A stretch of DNA of 64,000 nt from Streptomyces ardesiacus (GTDB lineage: Bacteria; Actinomycetota; Actinomycetes; Streptomycetales; Streptomycetaceae): contig NZ_BEWC01000008.1 in the NCBI RefSeq assembly GCF_003112575.1, positions 310,001-374,000 on the forward strand. The letters run 5' to 3'. Below the pieces are notes generated by a model. It worked only from the letters and a program-made list of their open reading frames with translations, had not been told where the DNA came from and did not search any database. The translations under genes were made by a program, and so were the position numbers. Below, piece by piece: positions 56,643 to 64,000 of this stretch (the first letter of the stretch is position 1; each line of letters begins with the position of its first letter).

Positions 56643-57890
56643 ATGGACGGACAGCACGAGCCCGGGGGCCGGGCACCGCGGTGGCGGCGGCACGGGCCCG
56701 CGTGGTGGGACCGGCCGGACGACGAGGAGCGCCGCCCCCGGTGGCCCTGGCGCTCCACCGTGCTCGTCACGGCGGTCATGCTGTTCGGTTCGCACTTCGC
56801 CGCCCACGCCCAGGCGGGCGAGCGGTCCGGCCTGGGCCCCTTCGGGCACGCGCTGCTGCTGGTGACGGGCGCCGCCCTGCTGTGGCGGCAGCGGTACCCG
56901 GTCCCGGTCGTGTGCGGCACCGCGGGCGCCACCCTGGTCTACCTGGCCGCCGGTTACCCGTACGGCCCCGTGTTCGCGGCCGTGGCGGTGGCCTGCTTCA
57001 GCGCCGTCGTCTCCGGGCACCGCGGGGCCGCGTGGACGGCGATGGGGTGCCTGTGGGCCGGGCACGCCCTGGTGGCGCACTGGCTCTACCGGTGGCTGCC
57101 GCCGTCCGGGGACTCGGCCGCGTCCTGGGGCCAGGAACTCGCGATCGCCGCCTGGGTCGTGGCGGTCGCCGCCCTGTCGGAGCTGGCCCGGGCCCGCCGC
57201 GAGCAGTGGGCGCGGGAGCGGGCCGAACGGGCCCAGGCGGCACGCCGGCGCGCGGACGAGGAGCGGCTGCGGATCGCCCGCGAACTGCACGACGTCCTCG
57301 CGCACAGCATCTCCGTCATCAACGTCCAGGCCGGCGTCGGACTGGCCCTCCTGGACACCGACCCGGAACAGGCCCGCACCGCGCTCACCACCATCAAGGA
57401 CCAGAGCAAGGAGGCGCTCGGCGAGGTCCGGCAGGTGCTCGGCACCCTGCGCACCCCCGGGGACGCGCCGCGCGCCCCGGCCCCCGGCCTCGACCGGCTC
57501 CCCGAACTGGTCGAGCAGGCGGCGAGCGCGGGCCTCACCGTCGAGGTGGCGGGCGACCCGCCGCGCCTGCCGCCCGGCGCCGGCCTGGCCGCGTTCCGCA
57601 TCGTGCAGGAGGCGCTCACCAACGTCGTACGGCACTCGGGGTCCCGGTCCGCCCGGGTCCGCATCGACGCGGACCGGGGCACGCTGCGGCTGTGCATTGA
57701 CGACGACGGACCGGCGACGGGCGCCGAGGCGGGCGGCAGCGGCAACGGACTGGCCGGGATGCGGGAGCGCGCGGCGGCCCTCGGTGGCACCATCGAGGCG
57801 GGCCCGCGCCCCGACGGCGGTTTCCGGGTGCTCGCGGCCCTGCCGATCGATGCCGGGCCGAGGACGCACGCGAAGGAGGACGACCGGTGA
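56643..57890 (+). CDS. NarL-type sensor histidine kinase
   Basis: 415 residues. A basic, Trp-rich N-terminus leads into about five hydrophobic helices (residues 35-160), then a HisKA_3 dimerisation helix with DEERLRIARELHDVLAHSISVINVQAGVGLALLD (phospho-His in ELHDVLAHS), and a HATPase_c domain with AAFRIVQEALTNVVRHSGS (N-box), LRLCIDDDGPATG (D-box) and GNGLAGMRERAAALGGTI (G-box). No extracellular sensor domain, so it may sense the membrane state. Start at ATG 56643 with a -10 just before it, so probably leaderless; GTG 56634 is the alternative. It overlaps the response regulator by four bases. Confidence 0.95.
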   Translation: MDGQHEPGGRAPRWRRHGPAWWDRPDDEERRPRWPWRSTVLVTAVMLFGSHFAAHAQAGERSGLGPFGHALLLVTGAALLWRQRYPVPVVCGTAGATLVYLAAGYPYGPVFAAVAVACFSAVVSGHRGAAWTAMGCLWAGHALVAHWLYRWLPPSGDSAASWGQELAIAAWVVAVAALSELARARREQWARERAERAQAARRRADEERLRIARELHDVLAHSISVINVQAGVGLALLDTDPEQARTALTTIKDQSKEALGEVRQVLGTLRTPGDAPRAPAPGLDRLPELVEQAASAGLTVEVAGDPPRLPPGAGLAAFRIVQEALTNVVRHSGSRSARVRIDADRGTLRLCIDDDGPATGAEAGGSGNGLAGMRERAAALGGTIEAGPRPDGGFRVLAALPIDAGPRTHAKEDDR

Positions 57891-58552
57891 TCCGGGTACT
57901 GCTCGCCGACGACCAGTCGCTGGTACGGGCCGGTTTCCGGGCGCTGCTGGACGCGCAGGCGGACATCGAGGTGGTCGCGGAGGCCGCCGACGGCGAGGAG
58001 GCGGTGCGCTCGATCCGCGCCCTGCGCCCCGACGTCGTCCTCATGGACATCCGCATGCCCCTGCTGGACGGCCTCGCCGCGACCCGCCGCATCACCGGCG
58101 ACCCGGGGCTGACCGACGTCAGGGTGGTCATGCTCACCACCTTCGAACTCGACGAGTACGTCTTCGAGGCGATCCGCTCCGGTGCCTCCGGCTTCCTGGT
58201 CAAGGACACCGAACCCGAGGAACTCCTGCGCGCCGTACGGGCGGTGGTGAACGGCGACGCGCTCCTGTCACCCGGGGTGACGCGCCGACTCATCGCCGAG
58301 TTCGCGGCGCGCTCCAAGGAACCCGCGGCGGCCGGCGGGCTGGACCGGCTGACCGAGCGGGAGCGCGAGGTGATGGCCCTGGTCGGCATCGGACTGTCCA
58401 ACGAGGAGATCGCCCGCAGGCTGGTCGTCAGCCCGCTGACCGCCAAGACCCACGTCAGCCGCACCATGGTGAAGCTGGGCGCCCGCGACCGCGCCCAACT
58501 GGTCGTCCTCGCCTACGAGTCGGGGCTGGTGCGGCCGGGCTGGCTGGGCTGA
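57887..58552 (+). CDS. NarL/LuxR-type response regulator
   Basis: 221 residues. Receiver domain: VLLADDQSLVRAGFRALL (acidic D8, D9), DVVLMDIRMPLLDG (phospho-acceptor D54), VVMLTTFELDEYV (Thr) and GFLVKDTEPEELL (Lys). C-terminal LuxR helix-turn-helix GLDRLTEREREVMALVGIGLSNEEIARRLVVSPLTAKTHVSRTMVKLGARDRAQLVVLAYE intact (described in segments). The GTG at 57887 overlaps the kinase stop. Its 3' end overlaps the convergent DUF6332 gene by 40 bases. Cognate partner of the adjacent kinase; target genes unknown. Confidence 0.97.
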   Translation: MIRVLLADDQSLVRAGFRALLDAQADIEVVAEAADGEEAVRSIRALRPDVVLMDIRMPLLDGLAATRRITGDPGLTDVRVVMLTTFELDEYVFEAIRSGASGFLVKDTEPEELLRAVRAVVNGDALLSPGVTRRLIAEFAARSKEPAAAGGLDRLTEREREVMALVGIGLSNEEIARRLVVSPLTAKTHVSRTMVKLGARDRAQLVVLAYESGLVRPGWLG

Positions 58553-58797
58553 GCGGCGCGCGTGAACCGGAGCAGCACGCCCACCACCCGTACGGCGAAC
58601 ACCACCACGGCGAGCACCGCACCGGCCCCGACGAGCGCGTCGCGCACCACGCCCGTCAGAGCGAAGACGTACACCGGCCCCGCCACCGCGCCGAACAGCA
58701 CGGCGGCCGCGAACGCCGCGCTGCACAGGGCGTAGCCGATCTCCACCGTGATGGCGTCCCGTTCGCCCTGCGTGCGCCGTCCCCCGTAGGTCTCCAT
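58513..58797 (-). CDS. DUF6332 small membrane protein
   Basis: 94 residues with two hydrophobic helices (EIGYALCSAAFAAAVLFGAVAG and ALVGAGAVLAVVVFAVRVVGVLL) joined by a short loop, the pattern of DUF6332. N-terminus short and polar, C-terminus basic then Ser/Pro. GGGAGA 9 bases before ATG 58797. No known function; membrane location predicted. Its 3' end overlaps the response regulator gene by 40 bases on the opposite strand, so mutual antisense effects are possible. Divergent from the MarR gene, 76 bases away. Confidence 0.8.
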   Translation of the reverse strand: METYGGRRTQGERDAITVEIGYALCSAAFAAAVLFGAVAGPVYVFALTGVVRDALVGAGAVLAVVVFAVRVVGVLLRFTRAAQPSQPGRTSPDS

Positions 58798-58838
58798 GGC
58801 GCCAAGTCTCCCAGAACGGGGCGGAATCAGGCAGCGCG

Positions 58839-58867
58839 GTGACCGCCGCGGCGCGCTCTGCTACGGT
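58839..58867 (+). promoter_or_regulatory. Promoter of the second MarR gene (GTGACC-N17-TACGGT), leaderless
   Basis: -35 GTGACC (58839-58844), -10 TACGGT (58862-58867), ATG at 58874, 7 bases past the -10. No ribosome site, so a leaderless mRNA is likely. Confidence 0.5.
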
Positions 58868-58873
58868 GCGCGG

Positions 58874-59296
58874 ATGGCGGCGAAGAAGGCCGAACAGGCG
58901 CTCGTGACCCGGTGGCGCTCGCTCCTGGTCCTCCACGCCCGCGTCCAGTGCGAACTCGACCGCGCGCTGCACGGACACGGCCTGTGCGGAAGCGACTTCG
59001 AGGTCCTGGACGTCCTGGCCGGGGCCCGGGACGAGGACGGCCCCGGCTCCTGCGGATACCGGGTCCAGGAGATCTCCGAACGGGTCCACCTCACCCAGAG
59101 CGCGTTGTCGCGGCTGGTGGCCCGGCTGGAGAAGGACGGCCTCGTCGAGCGCTCCATGTGCCCCGAGGACCGGCGGGGCGTGCGCGTGGTGCTCACCCCC
59201 GAGGGGCGCGCCCGGCACGGCGAGGCGCTGCCGGTGCAGCGGGCGGTGCTGCACCGGATGCTGGACGGCGACGCCGCCCGGCTCACTTCCAGGTGA
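58874..59296 (+). CDS. MarR-family transcriptional regulator
   Basis: 140 residues. MarR fold: LLVLHARVQCELDRALHGHGLCGSDFEVLDVLAGA, YRVQEISERVHLTQSALSRLVARLEKDGLVERSMCPEDRRGVRVVLTPEGRARHGEALP. The recognition helix is TQSALSRLVARLEKDG. Several cysteines (CELD, LCGSD, SCGYR, SMCPED) could give thiol or oxidant sensing, as in OhrR-like regulators, but a canonical OhrR Cys near the N-terminus is not clear. Starts at ATG 58874, likely leaderless. The 3' end overlaps the convergent DinB-type gene by 14 bases. Target unknown. Confidence 0.93.
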   Translation: MAAKKAEQALVTRWRSLLVLHARVQCELDRALHGHGLCGSDFEVLDVLAGARDEDGPGSCGYRVQEISERVHLTQSALSRLVARLEKDGLVERSMCPEDRRGVRVVLTPEGRARHGEALPVQRAVLHRMLDGDAARLTSR

Positions 59297-60023
59297 CGCC
59301 CGACCGCTCGCGCCACAACGCGGCGAGCGCGCCGTCGCCGGTCACCTCCGGGAACGGCAGGCGGTTCCACAGCGCCGGGTAGAGCCGTGCGGCGGCGCCG
59401 GACAGTTCGCAGTCGGCGTCCCCGGTGTCCTCCCGCACGGTCACCGGCGGCTGCGTGGACAGCCGTACGGTCCACACGGCGTCCGGCGCGTCCGTCGCCC
59501 GGACCCGCAGGGTACGGGGCTCCTCGGTGCGTACGGCGCTCTTCGGACGGGCGTGGAAGGCGCACAGCAGCTCGTCGATGCCGTCCACCGCGAACTCCGC
59601 GCCGACACCGGTGGGTTCACCGCCGCGGGCCGACTCGGCGTCGATCCGGTGCACGGTCGTCTCGTGGGCCTGCCGCCGGGCCCAGAAGGCCAGCGGTGAC
59701 GGCGCGGGCAGGAAGTGCCAGCACCGTACGTCGGGCGCGGCGTCCGCGAGGGCGTCGACGAGCCGCCCGTGCCCCTCCCGGAACCAGGTCAGGAGCGGGG
59801 CGCCGTCGAGTCCGGGCGGGTCGTCGGCGGGCCGGGGGGCGGTGTGCCCCTGGGCGACGAACGCCGTCGCCCAGCGGTGCACCGTCCCCGTGTGCCGCAG
59901 CAGGTCCCGCACCCGCCAGCCGGGACAGGCCGGCACCTCGGCGTCACCGCCCGCCGCCTCGGCGGCCTCGGCCAGCAACACACCTTCACGGTCCAGGATC
60001 TCGACGTACGCGGCGGTCTTCAT
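59283..60023 (-). CDS. Maleylpyruvate isomerase-family (mycothiol-type DinB) protein
   Basis: 246 residues. The N-terminal DinB-like four-helix domain has ACPGWRVRDLLRHTGTVHRWATAFV and FWARRQAHETTVHRIDAESARG, whose histidines are the metal/mycothiol ligands of this actinobacterial family; a C-terminal SCP2-like domain (EFAVDGIDELLCAFHAR...TVRLSTQPPVTVREDTGDADCELSGAAARLYPALWNRL) follows. The family includes mycothiol-dependent maleylpyruvate isomerases; here the substrate is unknown. ATG 60023 has no clear ribosome site. Convergently overlapping the MarR gene at the 3' end. Confidence 0.92.
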   Translation of the reverse strand: MKTAAYVEILDREGVLLAEAAEAAGGDAEVPACPGWRVRDLLRHTGTVHRWATAFVAQGHTAPRPADDPPGLDGAPLLTWFREGHGRLVDALADAAPDVRCWHFLPAPSPLAFWARRQAHETTVHRIDAESARGGEPTGVGAEFAVDGIDELLCAFHARPKSAVRTEEPRTLRVRATDAPDAVWTVRLSTQPPVTVREDTGDADCELSGAAARLYPALWNRLPFPEVTGDGALAALWRERSGVTWK

Positions 60024-60093
60024 GGCAGGGAGTGTGCCGCATGGAGCGGACTCCACGGCAGCCCCCGGCACCTCTCGAGGGAGGTGGCACGGC

Positions 60094-61302
60094 TCAGCCG
60101 GGAACCGCCGCGCGCCGCGTCGCGACCGCGATCAGCACCGCCACCGCCGCGAGGGCGGCCACGCTCGTGAGGGCGGCGGACAGGGACAGCCAGTCGGCCA
60201 TGAAACCGATCGCGGGCGGACCGAGCAGCATGCCGCCGTAGCCCAGGGTGGACGCGGTCGCGACACCGCCGGGGCCACCGAGCGCGCCGGCCCGCTCGAC
60301 GGCGACCGGGAAGATGTTGGCGAGCCCGAGGCCGGTGATCGCGAAGCCGAACAGCGCCACCCCCACGGAAGGGGTGAGCGAGCCGAGCAGCATCCCGGCC
60401 ACCGCGGTGGTGCCGCCGGCCACCACCGTGGCGGTGCGGCCCAGGCGTTCCAGCAGCGTCGTCCCGGTCAGCCGGCCGACGGTCATGGCGAGCGCGAAGC
60501 ACGAGTAGCCGGCCGCCGCCAGACCCGGGGAGGCGTCGAGGTCCTGTTCCAGGTGCAGGGCGCCCCAGTCGGCCATCGCGCCCTCGCCGTACGCCGTGCA
60601 CAGGGCGATCAGGCCGAAGGTGACGACGAGGCGACGGGTACGACGGTCCCGCCGGGGCGGGGTGCCGTCCTGCTCGGGCGTGCGCTCCGTCGGCGCGGCG
60701 GGTTCGCAGCGCAGCAGGGCACGGCCCGCGAACAGCGTGACCAGGAGGCCGGTCACGGTGAGGGCGAGCAGGTGTCGCGTCGGCGACAGCGACCCGGCGA
60801 CCAGGCCGCCGAGCCCCGCGCCGACCATGCCGCCGAGGCTGAACGCCGCGTGGAAGCTGGGCATGATCGGGCGCCCCAGTACGGCCACCAGATCGACGGC
60901 GGCGCTGTTGAAGGCGACGTTGATCCCGCCGTACGCGCTGCCGAAGACCAGCAGTACGGCACCGAGGGCGAGCGCCGAGTGGGTGAGCGGGGGCAGGGCG
61001 ACGCCGAGGCAGAGCAGGACCGCGCAGGCGACGGTGACGGGGTGGCTGCCGTAGCGGCGGACGAGCCGTCCGGTCAGGGTCATGGTGACGACGGCGCCCG
61101 CCGAGACGCCGAGCAGGGCGAGTCCCAGGGCGCTGGTGGAGGCGCCGGTCTGCTCCTTGATGGCGGGGATGCGGACCACCCAGCCGGCGAAGACGAAGCC
61201 GTCGAGGGCGAAGAAGGCGGTCAGGGCGATGCGGAGACGGGTGAGGTCGTCGCGGGTGCCCGGCACGGCGCTGTGCGATCGGGCTTTGTTTATTTGCGGC
61301 AC
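60094..61302 (-). CDS. Major facilitator superfamily transporter
   Basis: 402 residues, about 12 transmembrane helices in two six-helix halves separated by a charged cytoplasmic loop (CEPAAPTERTPEQDGTPPRRDRRTRR). Loops contain a GRLVRRYG motif (after helix 2) typical of MFS. The fold resembles FsrB/YbjJ-like members: FNSAAVDLVAVLGRPIMPSFHAAFSLGGMVGAGLGG and GEGAMADWGALHLEQDL. Substrate unknown. It starts at GTG 61302, directly downstream of a good promoter with no ribosome site, so probably leaderless. Located between the LacI gene end and the DinB-type gene on the same strand. Confidence 0.93.
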   Translation of the reverse strand: MPQINKARSHSAVPGTRDDLTRLRIALTAFFALDGFVFAGWVVRIPAIKEQTGASTSALGLALLGVSAGAVVTMTLTGRLVRRYGSHPVTVACAVLLCLGVALPPLTHSALALGAVLLVFGSAYGGINVAFNSAAVDLVAVLGRPIMPSFHAAFSLGGMVGAGLGGLVAGSLSPTRHLLALTVTGLLVTLFAGRALLRCEPAAPTERTPEQDGTPPRRDRRTRRLVVTFGLIALCTAYGEGAMADWGALHLEQDLDASPGLAAAGYSCFALAMTVGRLTGTTLLERLGRTATVVAGGTTAVAGMLLGSLTPSVGVALFGFAITGLGLANIFPVAVERAGALGGPGGVATASTLGYGGMLLGPPAIGFMADWLSLSAALTSVAALAAVAVLIAVATRRAAVPG

Positions 61303-61308
61303 AAACGC

Positions 61309-61337
61309 AGGCTAGGTGTCGGGCGGGGACGCGGCAA
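61309..61337 (-). promoter_or_regulatory. Promoter of the MFS gene (TTGCCG-N17-TAGCCT)
   Basis: On the minus strand, -35 TTGCCG (61337-61332), 17-base spacer, -10 TAGCCT (61314-61309); the GTG start codon begins 7 bases after the -10 at 61302, consistent with a leaderless mRNA. Confidence 0.6.
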
Positions 61338-61423
61338 GGGGCCGTCCGGCGGGGGCCCGGGTGGGCAGGGGCCCGGGGGCCCCGGGCGGGCAGGGGCCGG
61401 GACGCAGGGGTGGCGGGCGGCCG

Positions 61424-62446
61424 TCAGTCGACCGGTGCCCCCCTCGTGCTCTGCCGCACCAGCAGCCGGTGCGGCGCCTTGGCGTCCGTCGGCGCGGGCG
61501 CCGAACCGTCGATCACGCCGAGCAGGGTGCTCACCGCCGTGCGCGCGATCGCGGCCTTGTCCGGGGCGACGGTGGTCAGCGACGGCGAGCTGTACCGGCC
61601 CTCCTGGATGCCGTCGACCCCCACGACGGCGATGTCCTCGGGCACCCGGACGCCCGCCCGCGCCAGCGTGTGCATGGCGCCGATGGCCAGCAGGTCGTTG
61701 TAGCAGAAGACCGCGTCGGGCGGCTCGGGCAGGGCGAGCAGGCGCTCCATGGCCTCGGCGCCGAGGTGCCGGTGGAAACGCGGGGTGGGGACGATCAGCT
61801 CCCGGTCGACGGTGAGACCGGCCCGTTCCAGTGCCTGCCGGTATCCCGTCGTGCGCAACTGCGCGGTCTCGCCGGTGCTGTAGGGCTGGTCGCCGATGGC
61901 CGCGATCCGCCGACGGCCGAGGCCGATCAGATGCTCCGTCGCCTCCCTGGCCGCGACGATGTTGTCGATCGCCACGTGGTGGAAGCTGCCGTTGAAGATG
62001 TGCTCGCCGAGCAGGACGACGGGCACCTTGTTGGTGCGCCGGCGCAGCTCGTCCGCGGAGATGGACAGCGGGCTCAGCAGCAGCCCGTCGAACATCGTGG
62101 CGCGGGACTCGCGGCCCAGCAGCTCCCGTTCGCGGTCGCCGTCGCCGTCCGTCTGGTCGAGCATGACGACGTACCCGTGGGTGCGGGCCGCGGTGATCAC
62201 CTCGCGGGCCAGTTCGGCAAAGTACGGCACGTCCAGCTCGGGGACGACCAGGGCGATCATGCCGCTGCGGCCCCGGCGGAGATTGCGGGCCACCAGGTTC
62301 GGCCGGTAGTCGAGTTCGTCGAGCGCGGCCTGCACCCGGACCCGCAACTCGTCGGAGACGGGCACCGAACCGTTGACCACGTTGGACACCGTGCGAATCG
62401 AGACTCCCGCGCGTCGGGCGACGTCGCGGAGTGTGGAGCCGGCCAT
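61424..62446 (-). CDS. LacI-family transcriptional regulator of a sugar ABC transporter
   Basis: 340 residues. HTH: AGSTLRDVARRAGVSIRTVSNVVNGSVPVSDELRVRVQAALDELDYRPN, typical LacI with hinge; core: GMIALVVPELDVPYFAELAREVITAARTHGYVVML, FDGLLLSPLSI and IAAIGDQPYSTGETAQLRTTGYRQALE. ATG 62446 is chosen because GAGGGG lies 7 bases upstream; GTG 62461 adds five residues. Divergent from the sugar-binding lipoprotein gene, with two tandem operator-like palindromes between them. Probably represses the transporter in the absence of its sugar; inferred. Confidence 0.95.
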   Translation of the reverse strand: MAGSTLRDVARRAGVSIRTVSNVVNGSVPVSDELRVRVQAALDELDYRPNLVARNLRRGRSGMIALVVPELDVPYFAELAREVITAARTHGYVVMLDQTDGDGDRERELLGRESRATMFDGLLLSPLSISADELRRRTNKVPVVLLGEHIFNGSFHHVAIDNIVAAREATEHLIGLGRRRIAAIGDQPYSTGETAQLRTTGYRQALERAGLTVDRELIVPTPRFHRHLGAEAMERLLALPEPPDAVFCYNDLLAIGAMHTLARAGVRVPEDIAVVGVDGIQEGRYSSPSLTTVAPDKAAIARTAVSTLLGVIDGSAPAPTDAKAPHRLLVRQSTRGAPVD

Positions 62447-62545
62447 CCAGTTACCCCTCACCGCCCCCGCGGGGCATCGGTCGGCAGCATCTCGTGTTCC
62501 TGCCCGTGCGGACCAGCGCTGACGCAGGTTGATGTTACCCAGCTA

Positions 62546-62590
62546 TTGCATCGTTGCAAAATGCGCAGCATCATCTCTGCATCGTTGCAA
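62546..62590. promoter_or_regulatory. Two tandem LacI-type operators 31 bp apart
   Basis: TTGCATCGTTGCAA (62546-62559) and CTGCATCGTTGCAA (62577-62590), near-palindromes of the ideal TTGCAACGTTGCAA, centred 31 bp apart (about three helical turns, same DNA face). They lie between the LacI gene and the sugar-binding protein gene, so a LacI tetramer could bind both and loop or block. Binding not tested. Confidence 0.75.
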
Positions 62591-62722
62591 AGGACGGGCG
62601 GCGTCCGGGTCACGCCCGTGCCGTCGCGCCGCCGACGACGCCTGCGCGCGTCCACGTCCACTCCCTGCTCAGCCACCCCCTCTCCCGCACTCCCAGCCCG
62701 CATCCCGATCGAGGAGCCGTGC

Positions 62723-64000
62723 ATGTCCAGATCATTCGTCCCCCGGCGCAGCGTCCTGCGCGGTGCGCTCGGCGCCGGCGCGCTCGCCGCGGCCGCCGGT
62801 CCCCTCGCGGCGTGCGCCCCCGGATCCTCCGGGTCCGAGCCGCGCAAGCTCACCGGGACGCCGGGTGCGTCGGCCAAGGGCGAGATCACCATCTGGAACC
62901 GCTCGGGCGACCTGTTCAAGGTCTTCGACGCGGCGATCGACGCCTTCCGCAAGGCCCACCCGGACATCAAGGTCAACCACCAGGCCGTCGACATCGACGC
63001 CAAGCTCGCCAACACCCTGATCAGCGGCACCGACCTGCCGGACGGCAGCTTCTGGGACGACGCCAAGATCGGCGGCCAGGCGGAGCACCTGTACGACCTG
63101 ACCGACCTGATAGCGCCCTACCGCGACAAGACCTCGGCGTACAAGCTCTCGGTCAACACCGTCGACGGCCGGATCTACGGCGTGCCCTGGGACCTGGACC
63201 CCGGGCTGCTCTGGTACCGCGAGGACCTGCTGGAGGACGCCGGGGTCGACCCGGCCGGGCTGAAGACCTACGACGACCTGCTGGCGGCGGCCCGGGCGCT
63301 GCGGGAGAAAAACCCGAAGGCCCGCCCCCTGCACATGGAGAAGGACCCCTTCCTCGGCCAGCTCTGGCTGGAGATGCTCGCCGGTCAGCAGGGCACCAGC
63401 CTCGCCGACGCCGACGGACGGGTACGGCTGGACTCCAAGGAGTACCGCACCATCCTCAACTGGGTCCGGGACGCCGTCGACGACGACCTGGTCACCCACA
63501 CCGAATACCTCAAGCAGGCCGACCTGGCCGCCCTGGAGAACGGGCAGCAGGCCCTGGTCCCGTGGGCGGTGTGGTGGTCCTTCGCACCCCAGCAGCTGCT
63601 GAAGAAGGGCAAGGGCAGGTGGCGGGCCGCACCCCTGCCCGCCTGGACCCCGGGCGGGGCCCGCAGCGGCGCCATGGGCGGCAGCAGCTTCATCATCCCG
63701 GCGAAGGCGAAGAACCCCGAACTCGCCTGGCTGCTGTACGAGTTCCTGTGCTTCAAGGAGCCCGGCTACATCGCGGTGTACGGGCCGAGCGAGGTCTACC
63801 CGGGCGGTCTGACCACCTCCGTGCCGAGCTACGGACCCGCCCGCCGCCCCGACAAGCCGCTGTTCGAACCGGTGGCCGCGCTCGGCGGACAGGACCTGTG
63901 GAAGGTCGCCGTGGACGCCGCCGGCACCATCCCGTCCGCCGCGCCGATCCCGGCCTGGTGGGCCAAGTCCGTCGACTACCTCGGCAACAACCTCCAGCGG
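62723..64000 (+). CDS. Sugar ABC transporter substrate-binding lipoprotein, 3' partial
   Basis: 426 codons from ATG 62723 to the window edge, still open. GAGGAG lies 7 bases upstream. The N-terminus has twin arginines (PRRSVLRGALGAGALAAAAG) and a lipobox ending LAAC, so it is a Tat-exported lipoprotein. The mature part is an MalE-like solute-binding fold: GEITIWNRSGDLFKVFDAAIDAFRKAHPDIKVNHQAVD, YGVPWDLDPGLLWYREDLLEDAGVD, YDDLLAAARALREKNPKARP and GGSSFIIPAKAKNPELAWLLYEFL. Permease genes would be expected beyond the window end. Substrate sugar unknown; control by the divergent LacI is likely. Confidence 0.94.
   Translation, partial: MSRSFVPRRSVLRGALGAGALAAAAGPLAACAPGSSGSEPRKLTGTPGASAKGEITIWNRSGDLFKVFDAAIDAFRKAHPDIKVNHQAVDIDAKLANTLISGTDLPDGSFWDDAKIGGQAEHLYDLTDLIAPYRDKTSAYKLSVNTVDGRIYGVPWDLDPGLLWYREDLLEDAGVDPAGLKTYDDLLAAARALREKNPKARPLHMEKDPFLGQLWLEMLAGQQGTSLADADGRVRLDSKEYRTILNWVRDAVDDDLVTHTEYLKQADLAALENGQQALVPWAVWWSFAPQQLLKKGKGRWRAAPLPAWTPGGARSGAMGGSSFIIPAKAKNPELAWLLYEFLCFKEPGYIAVYGPSEVYPGGLTTSVPSYGPARRPDKPLFEPVAALGGQDLWKVAVDAAGTIPSAAPIPAWWAKSVDYLGNNLQR

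Noticed and set aside
1..64000. tRNA, rRNA, CRISPR, insertion sequence or prophage genes
   Set aside because: None seen by eye: no tRNA-like cloverleaf, no regular spacer arrays, no transposase or integrase motifs.
1..64000. Rare TTA (bldA-dependent) codons in the listed genes
   Set aside because: The TTA triplets I noticed are out of frame or intergenic; the check was by eye and not exhaustive, so no call is made.

Overview
This 64 kb window is chromosomal DNA of a high-GC actinomycete, almost certainly Streptomyces. The evidence is the very high GC content, frequent GTG starts with GGAGG-type ribosome sites, several families largely restricted to Streptomyces and relatives (DUF5997, DUF6214, DUF6332, DUF6421, DUF5134, DUF4142), a mycothiol-type DinB/maleylpyruvate isomerase protein, and a DasR-like operator. 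From memory and unverified, the gene order recalls the S. coelicolor/S. lividans left arm around the XdhC-type oxidoreductase, ung and etfAB genes. I found no rRNA, tRNA, CRISPR array, prophage or insertion sequence.

Layout. 1-4212: the end of a PaoABC-type molybdenum aldehyde oxidoreductase operon (FAD/[4Fe-4S] subunit, molybdopterin subunit, XdhC-type maturation factor). 4238-11028: two divergent operons, one with an SDR, a DMT transporter, a polysaccharide deacetylase and a GH15 hydrolase, the other with an MGDG-synthase-like glycosyltransferase, DUF2267 and DUF1360. 11086-12349: a divergent pair, DUF5997 and a LysR effector domain with no DNA-binding domain. 12371-17337: DUF4142, HAD, Lrp/AsnC, FUSC and a lactonase behind a DasR-like site. 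17479-21357: a sirohydrochlorin-chelatase-like protein without its histidines, a BadF-type kinase, uracil-DNA glycosylase and a BNR-repeat protein. 21511-26693: an AidB-like acyl-CoA dehydrogenase with divergent PaaX regulator, a secreted pectate lyase, and an old-yellow enzyme with divergent ArsR regulator. 26883-30451: DUF6214, DUF305 lipoprotein, LVIVD secreted protein, TetR. 30591-38865: HAD, PAP2, M56 peptidase, DUF5134, FUSC-MarR operon, two VOC proteins, GNAT, GDPD.

39091-42376 is the most intriguing part: DUF6421, an SDR and a threonine-aldolase-like PLP enzyme form a coupled operon preceded by a sigma-B-like promoter (GTTTC-N14-GGGTAT) and a second vegetative-type promoter. DUF6421 carries an HDxxH motif followed by a Glu pair, suggesting a metal-dependent hydrolase. 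42462-48566 holds a transglutaminase-like protein, PlsC acyltransferase, thioredoxin, flavin reductase, the etfBA operon and a DUF6986 aldolase with a dyad just downstream of its promoter. 48547-56499 holds a GGCT-like protein, a LacI/ROK pair, a degenerate 31-32 bp minisatellite that begins inside the ROK stop codon, a small secreted peptide, a P-loop kinase-Nudix fusion, an M20 dipeptidase and a geranylgeranyl-reductase-like flavoprotein. 56643-64000 holds a NarL-type two-component system, DUF6332, MarR, a DinB-type protein, an MFS transporter, and a LacI regulator divergent from a Tat-exported sugar-binding lipoprotein with two operators 31 bp apart.

Regulatory DNA is unusually legible: most divergent gene pairs carry a recognisable inverted repeat, and several genes have a -10 element 6-8 bases before the start codon, consistent with leaderless mRNAs. 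All functions are inferred from sequence motifs read by eye; no database search was run.
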